Assembly: GCF_028369295.1 (NCBI RefSeq)
Contig: NZ_JAQMYP010000025.1
Coordinates: 1 to 64,000, forward strand
Reading direction: 5' to 3'
Length of the DNA stretch: 64,000 bases
From: Streptomyces sp. HD
GTDB taxonomy: Bacteria; Actinomycetota; Actinomycetes; Streptomycetales; Streptomycetaceae
Shown: piece after piece, positions 16,540 to 25,758 of the stretch
Layout: every line of letters begins with the position of its first letter
Numbering within the stretch: the first letter of the stretch is position 1
The notes under the pieces: generated by a model
Database searches by the model: none
The model's input: only the letters and a program-made list of their open reading frames with translations
What the model was told of the DNA's origin: nothing
Made by a program: the position numbers and the translations under genes

Positions 16540-17186
16540 GAATTCTGCCGCCCGATTGACATGTCACCCTTGCGGGGGGCCTTCACAACAATGGTCTTCG
16601 TCTTGACGTTACAGGGTGCGCCGATCCACGTCTTCACGGCGGTGAGCTTCCAGCCCACCTGCCCGAGGACGGCCCGGTATCCCTTGCTGGTGGTGTTCGT
16701 GTCGGTAACCGTCTGCGTGCCCGTCCAGGTCCACGAGTTGCCGACCTTGACGTCGACGCTCACTTTGGCCTTTGCGACGATGATCTTGGCTTCCGCCTCG
16801 TATCCACCGGAGACGTCGAAGGTGAAGGTGTGGGATCCCGTGATCGCCCAGCTCACCGTTTGACGAGGCAGGAGCCACGTCGACTGAGGCTTGCTCTTGT
16901 CCGGCAGGAAGTACGGCGTGCCCTTCACCTTGTAGGTCGGAGGGTCATTCACCTCGGGGCAGGCCCTGGTGGCCTGAGGGGTCTTCGTGGCGGGCTTGTC
17001 GCCGGTGAAAGTGAACTCGATCTCGTCGTTGGCGCCGACGACGGTTCCGTCGTTCAGAACGACCTTTGCGTCGCCAGGCAGTGCCGGTTCGTCATCTGGC
17101 GTGACGGCACCGGCGTTTGCTGCCGCCAGCAGTACGGCCGCCGCGGTCATGGCGGGAAGTGCGGTGCGCGATATGGCACGCTTCAT
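16536..17186 (-). CDS. Secreted protein of unknown function, coupled to the lipoprotein
   Basis: 216 residues with a Sec signal peptide (MKRAISRTALPAMTAAAVLL, likely cleaved after ANAGA). The mature part is beta-rich, includes a YKVKGTPYFLPDKSKPQ segment and ends with a Cys-containing strand. No known family is evident. The gene is AT-richer than average for this chromosome. The 183-bp upstream spacer (17187-17369) contains no gene I can support. Confidence 0.7.
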   Translation of the reverse strand: MKRAISRTALPAMTAAAVLLAAANAGAVTPDDEPALPGDAKVVLNDGTVVGANDEIEFTFTGDKPATKTPQATRACPEVNDPPTYKVKGTPYFLPDKSKPQSTWLLPRQTVSWAITGSHTFTFDVSGGYEAEAKIIVAKAKVSVDVKVGNSWTWTGTQTVTDTNTTSKGYRAVLGQVGWKLTAVKTWIGAPCNVKTKTIVVKAPRKGDMSIGRQNS

Positions 17187-17369
17187 TTGGCCCCGATTCG
17201 GTGGATCTGGTCAAGTAGTCCCAAATAAAGGAACTGGGTACACGTCACCACAGCGCTTTTGCAGCGCCTCCCCGGGAGTTGTGTGCGCGACATTCCTATA
17301 TCTCTGTAAGTCCTTGACGCAATAGATCCAGGGAAACTCAGAAAGGCCTCAAATTCCCGGGAGCGAGGC

Positions 17370-17915
17370 TCACATCGGCAGGGAGAACAGACGCACCGAG
17401 CCGGAGGGCCAGTGTGCGTTGTCGTGGAGGGGCGTCACCATGGTGCGCAGTGGCATGGTCACCACGCGGGATTCGGGTTGTTCGACGAGTACGTCCGTGT
17501 CGAGCGGGTGCCAGCCGAGGTGCTGGTACAGCGGGACGAGGGGTGGGCGGCAGAACAGCAGGGCGTGTTGCGGGCCCATCGTCCTGGCGTGGTCGAGTGC
17601 CGCTGTGATCACGAGGCGGGCCAGCCCCTGGCCCCGTAGGTCGGGAGCGACGGCCACTCCGCCGACGCCCATCACCTCTGTCTCCGCCGTCTCGGCGTTC
17701 CCGATCGCGACCGGCAGCCGTAGCAGGCCGGCGTGGGCCACGAGTCGGTCGCCGTGTCTGATGCCGAAGTGTTCGTCTTTGGGCAGCCAGGTCAGACCGG
17801 CCCCGTCGACGCCGAAGGGGTCGTCGCCGGTGCCAAGGATTTCCTGCTGGTCGGCCTTCGTGTAGCCGGGGAGTCGTATCGCGGTCGGCGCTGCGGAGAA
17901 CTGGTTCTCGGACAT
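17370..17915 (-). CDS. GNAT N-acetyltransferase
   Basis: 181 residues from ATG at 17915. The GNAT core is visible: MGVGGVAVAPDLRGQGLARLV (motif A with the R/Q-x-x-G-x-G/A pyrophosphate loop), then ALLFCRPPLVPLYQHLGWHPL (motif B). It resembles aminoglycoside-acetyltransferase-like GNATs of unknown substrate. It follows the TetX-like monooxygenase by 74 bp on the same strand. Confidence 0.85.
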   Translation of the reverse strand: MSENQFSAAPTAIRLPGYTKADQQEILGTGDDPFGVDGAGLTWLPKDEHFGIRHGDRLVAHAGLLRLPVAIGNAETAETEVMGVGGVAVAPDLRGQGLARLVITAALDHARTMGPQHALLFCRPPLVPLYQHLGWHPLDTDVLVEQPESRVVTMPLRTMVTPLHDNAHWPSGSVRLFSLPM

Positions 17916-17989
17916 GCCCACATGATGATCCGTCCTGCGGGGCCGGAGGGAACTGGTGGGCGGCCTCGCAGGGCGGATCAGCACGGTGG

Positions 17990-19135
17990 TCAGGACTGGC
18001 GCTTCTCGAATTCGTTGAACATGTCGATCAGGCCCTGGGCCGTGTTCTTCTCCGAGTCGATGCTGTGGATCTCGGCCCCTCCGAAGGTGGCCGCCTCGGC
18101 GCTGCGCGGGAACATGGCCTGCTCGTACTCGGTGAGCGCGGCCTCGATGTCGTCGGGGTGGGCGGCGAGGGACTTGCCGAGTTCGGCGCCGTCGAGCATG
18201 GCCAGGTTGGCGCCCTCGCCGTTCGGGACCGAGAGGTGGGCGGCGTCGCCGAGCAGGGTCACGCCGGGCACCCGGTCCCAGCGGAGCCCGGTCGGCAGGG
18301 TGAAGTGGGGGCGCATGACCGGCGCGGTGTCGCCCTCGGTGATCAGCGCGGTGAGTTCGGATGCCCAGCCGCCGAACTCCGCCGCGATCCGCGCGGTCGC
18401 CTCGGCGGGGTCGGTGAAGTCGATGGCGGCGAACCACTCCTGCGGCCGGGACAGAACCACGTAGGTGTGCAGGGTGTCGCCGCTCTCCCGGTGGGCGAAG
18501 ATCTCCGCACCGGGCGAGGGCGCCATCATCGAGCCGCCGCCGACCGCCTTCGCGGCGGCCGGGTGCCGGGTGTCGGCCTCGAACAGGTAGGTCTCGACGA
18601 ACGACGTGCCGGCGTACTCGGGTGTCACGGTGGTGAGCAGCGGCCGGACCCGTGACCAGGCGCCGTCCGCGCCGACCAGCAGGCCGGTGACGACGCTGCC
18701 GCCGTCCGCGAACGTCACCTCGTGGCGCCCCTCGCCCAGGCTGCGGGCGCCGGTCACCTTGTGTCCCCAGCGGACGGTGTCGGCCGGGAGCGAGTCGAGC
18801 AGTATCTGTCGCAGCTCGCCGCGCTGCACCTCGGGGCGTCCGCCCGTGCCGTCGTCGGCCCTGTCCATCAGGACGGTCCCGTCCCGGTCGAGGACCCGCA
18901 TCGCCTGGCGGCCCTCCAGGACGATGGCGTGGAACTCGTCCATCAGGTCGGCCGCCTTGAGAGCGAGCTGCCCGTTGTAGTCGTGGATGTCGAGCAGCCC
19001 GCCCTGCCTGCGCTCCGAGGGGGACGACTCCGCCTCGTAGACCGTGACCGGGATGCCGTGGACATGCAGGACGCGGGCCAGGGTGAGCCCGCCGAGTCCG
19101 GCGCCAATAATCGTGACGGGGTTGTGGCTGTGCAT
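17990..19135 (-). CDS. TetX-like FAD-dependent monooxygenase
   Basis: 381 residues from ATG at 19135, preceded by GAGGGAG. The Rossmann signature is VTIIGAGLGGLTLARVL with the closing acidic residue in VYEAE. GGLLDIHDYNGQLALK, EVQRGELRQILLDSLP and the second FAD motif LLGDAAHLSVPNGEGANLAM all align with flavin hydroxylases of the TetX branch. The reaction is NADPH- and O2-dependent hydroxylation of an aromatic or polyketide-type substrate. Tetracycline inactivation is possible but cannot be told from sequence alone, since many soil paralogues have other substrates. Confidence 0.85.
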   Translation of the reverse strand: MHSHNPVTIIGAGLGGLTLARVLHVHGIPVTVYEAESSPSERRQGGLLDIHDYNGQLALKAADLMDEFHAIVLEGRQAMRVLDRDGTVLMDRADDGTGGRPEVQRGELRQILLDSLPADTVRWGHKVTGARSLGEGRHEVTFADGGSVVTGLLVGADGAWSRVRPLLTTVTPEYAGTSFVETYLFEADTRHPAAAKAVGGGSMMAPSPGAEIFAHRESGDTLHTYVVLSRPQEWFAAIDFTDPAEATARIAAEFGGWASELTALITEGDTAPVMRPHFTLPTGLRWDRVPGVTLLGDAAHLSVPNGEGANLAMLDGAELGKSLAAHPDDIEAALTEYEQAMFPRSAEAATFGGAEIHSIDSEKNTAQGLIDMFNEFEKRQS

Positions 19136-19404
19136 GGTGGCTCCCTCGGATCGGGGGCCGCCCGGTGAGCTCCGGTCGGCCGTCTCGTCTCCGGAAGGTG
19201 TCAACCCGCACCGACAAGTCGCCGATATCGGACCGACAGCCCGCGACAGTCACCTACAGATGACCGACAGCGCCGATCCGCCCTGATCCGTCCCGAGCCG
19301 CCGATGACCTCGCGCCCCGGAGCCCGCCCTGCCCGCGTCCCCTCTGATCTGCACCCGCCCTGCCCAGGCGGTACCTTCATCGTCAGCCGATGAGGAGAGT
19401 CAAC

Positions 19405-22400
19405 GTGAGCAAGTTCGTGCGGCCCGCGGCCGAAGGTGCCGACCCCTTCGGTACGGCCCGTCTGCGTCGCGGGGTCCTGGACGCCTGGGCCACCAGTCCC
19501 GCCCGGTTCCGTGAGGACGCCAACGCCGAGGAGGATCTCGTCCTCGGCGGGTACCGGGACCGGCTCGTGGTCGAGCTCGCTCAGAACGCCGCCGACGCCG
19601 CAGCCAGGGCGAACGTCGCCGGGCGGCTCCGGCTCACCCTGCGCGACGGGGTGCTCGTCGCCGCCAACACCGGCGCCCCGCTGGACGCGGGCGGCGTCGA
19701 GTCGCTGTCCACCCTGCGCGCCTCCGCCAAGCGCGACAACACCGCGTCCGTGGGCCGCTTCGGCGTCGGGTTCGCCGCCGTCCTCGCCGTCACCGACGAG
19801 CCCGCCGTGGTCGGGCGGCACGGCGGTGTGCGGTGGTCCCTCGCCGAGGCCCGGGAGCTGGCCGGCAACACCGCGCGGCACAGCCCGGGGCTCGGCGACG
19901 AGATCCGGCGGCGCGACGGACATGTGCCGCTGCTGAGGCTGCCGTTCGCCGCCGAGGGCACCGCTCCGGACCCGTACGACACCGCCGTCATCCTCCCCCT
20001 GCGCGACACCGCCGCCGCCGACCTCGCCGAACGGCTGCTCCAGGCCGTGGACGACGCGCTGCTCCTCGCCCTGCCCGGCCTGGAGGAGGTCGTGGTCGAG
20101 GTCGGCGACGACGAGCCGCGCACGCTGCGCCGCCGCGTCGACGGCGCCTTCACGGTCGTGGAGGACTCGCACAACGGAGTCACTCATTGGCGTACGGCCG
20201 CCGCCCACGGCCCCCTCACGCCCGACCTCCTCGCCGACCGCCCGGTCGAGGAGCGGCTGCGCCCCCACTGGTCGCTGACCTGGGCCGTGCCCGTCAACGC
20301 CGCCGACAGCACCCCCGCCCGGCCCCGCACCGCCCCCGTCCTGCACGCGCCGACGCCGAGCGACGAAGCCCTCGGCGTCCCCGCCCTCCTCATCGCCTCC
20401 TTCCCCCTCGACACCACGCGCCGCCACGCCGCCCCCGGCCCGCTGACCGACTTCCTGGTACAGCGGGCGGCGGACGCGTACGCCGAACTGCTCGCCGACT
20501 GGCGTCCGGTGAGTGACGGCATCATCGGACTCGTGCCCGGCCCGCTCGGCAAGGGCGAACTGGACGGCGCCCTGCGCCAGGCGATCCTGGACCGTCTGCC
20601 CCGCACTGCATTCCTCCCGCCCGCCCACTCGGCATTCCTCCCGCCCGCCCACCCGGCTTTCCCCGCGCCCGGCGACTCGGCCCTCGCACAGCCCGCCGCC
20701 GAGCCGCACGAGCAGGACTCCGAGTTGCCCGAGTCGCTGCGGCCGCGTGACGCCGAGGTCGTCGAGGGCGCTGGTGCCGACACGGTGCGGGTGCTGGCCG
20801 AGGTGCTGCCCACGCTGCTGCCCGCCGGGCTGGAACGCCGCGTGGAACTGCGCACACTGGGTGTCGCCCGCGTCCCGCTCACCGACGCGATCGACCGTCT
20901 CGCCGGTCTTGAGAAGGCGCCGGGCTGGTGGCGGCGGCTCTACGACAGCCTCGCCGGGGTCGACCCGGAGCGGCTGTCCGGGCTGCCGGTGCCGTTGGCC
21001 GACGGGCGCACGACGATCGGCCCCCGGCAGGTGCTGCTGCCCACCAGCGACGGCGCCCCCGTCGACCCCGAGATCCTCGCCCGCCTCGGCCTCAAGGTCG
21101 CCCACCCCGACGCCGCGCACCCGCTCCTGGAGAAGCTCGGCGCCCTGCCGGCCACGCCCCGCGCCGTCCTCACCACGCCCCAGGTGCGGGCCGCCGTCGC
21201 CGCCTCCCTCGACGACGACGGCGGCGTGAGCTGGGAGGAGGACGCCCCCGACGCCGAGGAGCTCGCCGACACCGTGCTCGCGCTCGTGCGGGACGCGGGC
21301 CTGGAGCCCGGTGACGAGCCGTGGCTCGGCGCCCTCGCGCTGCCCGACGAGGAGGGGGAACCGGCACCGGCCGGTGAACTCGTCCTTCCCGGCAGCCCCT
21401 TCCACCAGGTCATGCGGGACGGCGAACTGGCCACCGTGGACGGTGAGTTGGCCGACAAGTGGGGCGAAGGCCCGCTCGCCGCCTGCGGGGTCCTCGCGAA
21501 CTTCGCCCTGGTCCGGGCGACCGACATCGTCCTCGACCCGGACGAACTGGAGCCCCGCGAAGGGGACTTCGCCGAGCCCGACGACGCCGGTCTGCTGGAC
21601 GCCGTGGACGTCTGGAGCGAGGACATCCTCGACCGCTTCCCCGACACGCCCGTACCGCCCGTCGCCACCGAGCTCATCGCCGTACGCGATCTGGACCTGG
21701 TGGACGACGACAAGTGGCCGCAGGCCCTCGCGCTGCTCGCCCAGCCGCCGCTGCGGGACGCGCTGACCCAGCAGGTGCGGATCCTGCTGCCGGACGGCAC
21801 GCACGAGGTCGTACGGCCGTACACGGCCTGGTGGCTGCGCGGGAACCCGGTGCTGGACGGCCGCCGCCCGGCGGGCCTGCTGGCCTCCGGCGGTGACCCG
21901 CTCCTGCGGGGCCTGTACGAGGAGGCCGACGCGACCGGCTTCGACGACGAGCAGGTACTGCGGGCGCTGGGCGTGCGGACGTCCGTCGCCGCGCTGCTCG
22001 ACGAGCCGGGCGGCGCCGCCGAGCTCCTCGACCGCCTCGCCGACCCCGACCGCCCCGTCTCCTCCGCCCAACTGCACGCCCTGTACGGGGCCTTGGCGGA
22101 CCTGGACCCCGAGCAGGTGACCCTGCCGGACGAGGTGCGGGCCGTCATCGACGGCCGGGTCGAGGTCGTGGACGCGGCGGATGCCGTGGTCGTGGACTCC
22201 CCTGACCTGCTGCCCTTCACGGAGGGCGTGCCCCTGCTCCCCGTACGGCCCGCGCGCGCCGCCGAGCTGGCCGAACTGTTCCAGGTGCGGCGGCTGAGCG
22301 AGTCCGTCACCGGGGACGTCGATTCCGAGGGCACCGAGCACGACGTACCGGAGTCGGTACGGGTGCTGCTGGGGGCGCGGACGCCCGAGTCGTACATCGA

Positions 22401-22602
22401 GCACGAGGAGCTCGTCGTGGACGGTGTGGAGATCGACTGGCGGCTGACGAACGACGGTGCGCTGCATGCCTCGACCCTTGAGGGCGTGGCCGCCGGACTC
22501 GCGTGGGCCGCGCGGCAGTGGCCGCGGCGGTTCGAGGTGGCGGCGCTGCTGGAGGATCCGTCGCGGACGGCGGAGCTGGCGCGGGATCGGTGGTTCGACT
22601 GA
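19405..22602 (+). CDS. Sacsin N-terminal ATP-binding-like (GHKL) protein
   Basis: 1065 residues; GTG at 19405 is preceded by GAGGAGAG. An Hsp90/sacsin-type GHKL ATPase domain occupies the first ~250 residues: N box LVVELAQNAADAA (E-x3-N), LVAANTGAPLDAGGVESL and the glycine-rich ASVGRFGVGFAAVLAV. The remaining ~800 residues are large alpha/beta segments without a recognised domain, plus a short duplicated FLPPAH element near residue 405. Homologues occur in many streptomycetes; a chaperone-like or molecular-switch role is inferred from the ATPase fold. It stands alone, with a 269-bp spacer upstream (19136-19404) containing no supported gene. Confidence 0.85.
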   Translation: MSKFVRPAAEGADPFGTARLRRGVLDAWATSPARFREDANAEEDLVLGGYRDRLVVELAQNAADAAARANVAGRLRLTLRDGVLVAANTGAPLDAGGVESLSTLRASAKRDNTASVGRFGVGFAAVLAVTDEPAVVGRHGGVRWSLAEARELAGNTARHSPGLGDEIRRRDGHVPLLRLPFAAEGTAPDPYDTAVILPLRDTAAADLAERLLQAVDDALLLALPGLEEVVVEVGDDEPRTLRRRVDGAFTVVEDSHNGVTHWRTAAAHGPLTPDLLADRPVEERLRPHWSLTWAVPVNAADSTPARPRTAPVLHAPTPSDEALGVPALLIASFPLDTTRRHAAPGPLTDFLVQRAADAYAELLADWRPVSDGIIGLVPGPLGKGELDGALRQAILDRLPRTAFLPPAHSAFLPPAHPAFPAPGDSALAQPAAEPHEQDSELPESLRPRDAEVVEGAGADTVRVLAEVLPTLLPAGLERRVELRTLGVARVPLTDAIDRLAGLEKAPGWWRRLYDSLAGVDPERLSGLPVPLADGRTTIGPRQVLLPTSDGAPVDPEILARLGLKVAHPDAAHPLLEKLGALPATPRAVLTTPQVRAAVAASLDDDGGVSWEEDAPDAEELADTVLALVRDAGLEPGDEPWLGALALPDEEGEPAPAGELVLPGSPFHQVMRDGELATVDGELADKWGEGPLAACGVLANFALVRATDIVLDPDELEPREGDFAEPDDAGLLDAVDVWSEDILDRFPDTPVPPVATELIAVRDLDLVDDDKWPQALALLAQPPLRDALTQQVRILLPDGTHEVVRPYTAWWLRGNPVLDGRRPAGLLASGGDPLLRGLYEEADATGFDDEQVLRALGVRTSVAALLDEPGGAAELLDRLADPDRPVSSAQLHALYGALADLDPEQVTLPDEVRAVIDGRVEVVDAADAVVVDSPDLLPFTEGVPLLPVRPARAAELAELFQVRRLSESVTGDVDSEGTEHDVPESVRVLLGARTPESYIEHEELVVDGVEIDWRLTNDGALHASTLEGVAAGLAWAARQWPRRFEVAALLEDPSRTAELARDRWFD

Positions 22603-22687
22603 GGCGGCGAACCGGGTTTGAAACCTCCGCGGAAACTCCCGCACAAATTTTTCACCGACCGTACAACCATTCGCATGTGTTGCGAAT

Positions 22688-22719
22688 CTGATCAGTGAGT
22701 CAACAGACTCCCTGATCAC
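22688..22719. promoter_or_regulatory. Stem-loop with AACA loop, copy 1
   Basis: Two 14-nt arms with two mismatches (CTGATCAGTGAGTC and GACTCCCTGATCAC) around an AACA loop, ending 15 bp before the start of the first secreted paralogue. A second hairpin with different stem bases but the same loop and flanking TGATCA lies at 24695-24725. It could be an operator or a 5'-UTR structure. Confidence 0.5.
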
Positions 22720-22734
22720 TTGTGGGGAAAACAC

Positions 22735-23514
22735 ATGCGCATGCGTGCCACGCTTGGCGTTCTGACCGGCGCCCTGGCTCTCTCCGTCGTCGCCGTCCCG
22801 GCCGCGCAGGCCGATGAGATCCACGGCGACACGGCGATCTCGAACGTCGTGGTGAACGGTGGCAAGGCGGCGGTCGTCGGCGCGACCGCGAAGAAGACCA
22901 TCACCGTCTCCTTCACCGTCAAGGACGCCTCGGGCGTCGACTGGGCCCAGGCGATCCTGTACCACGGCGCGGACATCGACAGCTCCGACTCCGGCGCCGT
23001 GGCCAACAGCAGCGACGGCCGTGCCACCTGCACGGTGGTCAACGCCACCACGTCGAACTGCAAGTCCACCTTCGACCTGGAGCCGGCGGCCAACCTGATC
23101 AACAGCGTGGCCGGCAGCTGGAAGGTCTGGGCGATCGCGGCGGGCAACGACGCCGACTACGTCCAGAAGGACAACGCCAAGACCTTCCAGGTCCAGCGTC
23201 TGTCGAAGCTGACGGTCAACGCCTCGCCGGAGCCGGTGAAGAAGGGCAAGACCATCACGGTCACCGGCAAGCTGACCCGCGCCAACTGGGACCGCGGCAC
23301 CTACAACGGCTACTCCACCCAGCCGGTGAAGCTGCAGTTCCGCAAGAAGGGCAGCACCACCTACAGCACGGTCAAGACCATCAAGACGAACTCGACCGGC
23401 GACCTGAAGACCACGGTCACCGCGTCGGTCGACGGCTACTTCCGCTACTCCTTCGCGGGCACCTCGACCACCCCGGCGGTCAACGCCACGGGTGACTTCA
23501 TCGACGTGCAGTAA
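22735..23514 (+). CDS. Secreted Ig-like domain protein, tandem paralogue 1
   Basis: 259 residues. A Sec signal peptide (MRMRATLGVLTGALALSVVA, cleavage after AAQA) is followed by a beta-rich domain with one Cys pair (ATCTVV and SNCKST). The ~90-residue C-terminal domain beginning SKLTVNASPEPVKKGKTITV resembles bacterial Ig-like folds. That domain is nearly identical in the two downstream genes. The protein should be exported; no enzymatic motif or wall anchor is seen. An alternative ATG lies two codons downstream. Ligand and function unknown. Confidence 0.85.
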   Translation: MRMRATLGVLTGALALSVVAVPAAQADEIHGDTAISNVVVNGGKAAVVGATAKKTITVSFTVKDASGVDWAQAILYHGADIDSSDSGAVANSSDGRATCTVVNATTSNCKSTFDLEPAANLINSVAGSWKVWAIAAGNDADYVQKDNAKTFQVQRLSKLTVNASPEPVKKGKTITVTGKLTRANWDRGTYNGYSTQPVKLQFRKKGSTTYSTVKTIKTNSTGDLKTTVTASVDGYFRYSFAGTSTTPAVNATGDFIDVQ

Positions 23515-23547
23515 GGACGTGCAGTAAGCAGGTCCCGCTTTTCCGCG

Positions 23548-23581
23548 CCGCCCGGTCCCGGTTCTCTCCGGGGCCGGGCGG
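23548..23581 (+). terminator. Intrinsic terminator hairpin
   Basis: 14-bp arms (CCGCCCGGTCCCGG and CCGGGGCCGGGCGG, one G-T pair) around TTCTCT, 34 bp after the stop at 23514. The stop region itself carries a short duplication: GACGTGCAGTAAG occurs twice in tandem at about 23505-23529. Confidence 0.75.
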
Positions 23582-23638
23582 TTCTCTCCCTCTCCCTCTT
23601 TCGCCGGCCTGCTCCGGCCTTCTCCAGGGGAACAACAC

Positions 23639-24574
23639 ATGCGCATACGAGTCACCGTGGCCGCCGTCTCCGGCGCCCTGGCCCTGTCCGCCCTCGCCGT
23701 GCCGGCCGCGCAGGCCGCCGACGACGCCGTGAGCCGCGCGGACGTCGCGAAGATCCGTGAGGCCGCGCACGCCGCGCAGGCCTCCTCCGGCAAGAGCGCC
23801 CTCAGCACCGCGGCCGCCGCCGCGGAGGACCAGCCGTACGCCCTGGACGTCGCCTACTCCAACTTCAAGATCGCCAAGGCGGTCAAGGTCGGTACGACCA
23901 ACCACGTCTCCACCAAGGTGACGTACACGATGACCCACGGTGCGGACGTCGACATCACCGCCGGCGACTTCTACAGCGACCCGTACATCTACAAGGGCGC
24001 CTTCGACGCGCCGGACAACGTGCTGTTCGGCATCGACTACGGCAACTGCACGCCGGCCTCGGCGACCACGGCCAACTGCACCGGCACGATCGACGTGTAC
24101 CCGGGCGACGGTGAGCTCATCAACTCCGACGCCGGCGGCTGGAAGGCCGGGGCGATGGCCATCGCGTTCAACGGCCAGGACCCGAACGCCGAGACCTTCG
24201 ACATCACCAAGGTCGGGTTCGCCGACAAGGGCGACCTCGCCTCGACGCTGGTCCAGCGCTACTCCAAGCTGACGGTGAACGCCTCGCCGGAGCCGGTGAA
24301 GAAGGGCAAGACCATCACGGTCACCGGCAAGCTCTCCCGGGCCAACTGGGAGGACAACAAGTACCACGGCTATGTCGGCCAGCCGGTGAAGCTGCAGTTC
24401 CGCAAGAAGGGCAGCACCACCTACAGCACGGTCAAGACCATCAACACGAACTCGACCGGCGAGCTGAAGACGACGGTCACGGCGTCCGTGGACGGCTACT
24501 TCCGCTACACCTTCGCGGGCACCACGACGACCCCGGCGGCCACCGCCACGGGTGACTTCGTCGACGTGCAGTAG
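23639..24574 (+). CDS. Secreted Ig-like domain protein, tandem paralogue 2
   Basis: 311 residues with a Sec signal peptide (VSGALALSALAVPAAQA). A polar, Ala-rich segment (~40 residues) is absent from paralogue 1. Next comes the domain beginning YALDVAYSNFKIAKAVKVGT with one Cys pair, then the shared C-terminal SKLTVNASPEPVKKGKTITV domain. Long stretches of DNA identity with the neighbours in the C-terminal domain suggest recent duplication or gene conversion. GGGGAA at 23629-23634 is the ribosome site. Function unknown. Confidence 0.85.
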   Translation: MRIRVTVAAVSGALALSALAVPAAQAADDAVSRADVAKIREAAHAAQASSGKSALSTAAAAAEDQPYALDVAYSNFKIAKAVKVGTTNHVSTKVTYTMTHGADVDITAGDFYSDPYIYKGAFDAPDNVLFGIDYGNCTPASATTANCTGTIDVYPGDGELINSDAGGWKAGAMAIAFNGQDPNAETFDITKVGFADKGDLASTLVQRYSKLTVNASPEPVKKGKTITVTGKLSRANWEDNKYHGYVGQPVKLQFRKKGSTTYSTVKTINTNSTGELKTTVTASVDGYFRYTFAGTTTTPAATATGDFVDVQ

Positions 24575-24597
24575 GCAGTAGGGCAGGAGAACTGCGG

Positions 24598-24644
24598 GCT
24601 GCGTCATGAACTCCCCGGCCGCCACCGGGAGTTCGTGACGCAGC
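24598..24644 (+). terminator. Intrinsic terminator hairpin
   Basis: An 18-bp stem with one G-T pair (GCTGCGTCATGAACTCCC and its complement) around an 11-nt loop, 24 bp after the stop at 24574. It separates paralogue 2 from paralogue 3, so paralogue 3 probably has its own promoter. Confidence 0.85.
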
Positions 24645-24694
24645 TCACGTAATTTCCCCGGCTCCGACACAACCGGAACCCCGCGCCGCCCATC

Positions 24695-24725
24695 TGATCA
24701 CATGGGCCAACAGGCCCCACGATCA
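24695..24725. promoter_or_regulatory. Stem-loop with AACA loop, copy 2
   Basis: TGATCACATGGGCC, loop AACA, GGCCCCACGATCA. The inner stem is GGGCC/GGCCC here and GAGTC/GACTC at 22688-22719. Pairing is kept while bases change; the AACA loop and outer GATCA are constant. It lies 73 bp upstream of paralogue 3; no equivalent was found upstream of paralogue 2. Confidence 0.5.
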
Positions 24726-24797
24726 CTCGGGCCCCGACGCGACCGCCAGTGCAGCGAGCGATGACCAGCGGGGCCCCTTTCCGTATCAGGGGAACGC

Positions 24798-25718
24798 ATG
24801 CGCAACAGAGCCACCGTGGCCGCCGTCTCCGCTCTCTCCGGCGCCCTGGCCCTCTCCGCCTTCGCAGTGCCTGCCGCGCAGGCCGACGACTCCGCCGTCT
24901 CCTACCGCGCGGCCGTCGCGAAGGTCCGCCAGGCCGCGCAGGCCGAGTCCGGCCGGGCCGTGGCCGCGGAGGACCAGCCGTACGCCCTGGACGTCTCCTT
25001 CTCCAACTTCAAGATCGCCAAGGCGGTCAAGGTCGGTACGACCAACCACGTCGCCACCACGGTGACGTACACGATGACCCACGGCGCCGACGTCAAGATC
25101 ACCGCCGCGGACTTCATCACCGACCCGATCCTCTACCGGGGTTCCTCCGCCGCGCCGGACAACATGCTCTACGGCAACAAGCCGGCCAAGTGCACCGCGA
25201 CCTCCGCGACCACCGCCGACTGCAAGGGCACCATCGACTTCTACCCGGGCTCCCACGAGCTCGCCAACTCGGACGCCGGCACCTGGAGGGCCGCCGCGGA
25301 GGCCACCGCCTTCAACGGGCAGAAGCCCGCGGGTGAGACCTTCGACATCACCAAGGTCGGCTACAAGAAGCAGGACGGCCTCGCCACCACGCTGGTCCAG
25401 CGCCACTCCAAGCTGACGGTGAACGCCGCGCCGGAGCCGGTGAAGAAGGGCAAGCCCATCACGGTCACCGGCAAGCTCTCCCGCGCCAACTGGGACCGCG
25501 GCACTTACAACGGCTACGTGAGCCAGCCGGTGAACCTGCAGTTCCGCAAGAAGGACAGCAACACCTACACCACGGTGAAGACCATCAAGACCAACGCCAC
25601 GGGCGAGCTGAAGACCACGGTCACCGCGTCGGTCGACGGCTACTTCCGCTACACCTTCGCCGGTACGACGACGACGCCGGCGGCCACCGCCACGGGTGAC
25701 TTCGTCGACGTCCAGTAG
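24798..25718 (+). CDS. Secreted Ig-like domain protein, tandem paralogue 3
   Basis: 306 residues, closest to paralogue 2: signal peptide ending PAAQA, a polar alanine-rich segment, YALDVSFSNFKIAKAVKVGT, one Cys pair (AKCTAT and ADCKGT), and the C-terminal SKLTVNAAPEPVKKGKPITV domain. All three end in the near-identical tail GDF(I/V)DVQ. The protein is exported and its role unknown. Confidence 0.85.
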   Translation: MRNRATVAAVSALSGALALSAFAVPAAQADDSAVSYRAAVAKVRQAAQAESGRAVAAEDQPYALDVSFSNFKIAKAVKVGTTNHVATTVTYTMTHGADVKITAADFITDPILYRGSSAAPDNMLYGNKPAKCTATSATTADCKGTIDFYPGSHELANSDAGTWRAAAEATAFNGQKPAGETFDITKVGYKKQDGLATTLVQRHSKLTVNAAPEPVKKGKPITVTGKLSRANWDRGTYNGYVSQPVNLQFRKKDSNTYTTVKTIKTNATGELKTTVTASVDGYFRYTFAGTTTTPAATATGDFVDVQ

Positions 25719-25758
25719 GACGACGCCTCAGGACCCTCTGGGGACTTGGAGCGGGGGC

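Noticed and set aside
17990..19135. Calling the monooxygenase a tetracycline resistance gene
   Set aside because: Similarity to TetX is real, but substrate cannot be assigned from sequence and such paralogues are common in soil actinomycetes.
19201..23808. 1535-codon open frame antisense to the sacsin-like gene
   Set aside because: A shadow of high third-position GC: low-complexity composition, no ribosome site, and the plus-strand frame shows clear GHKL motifs.
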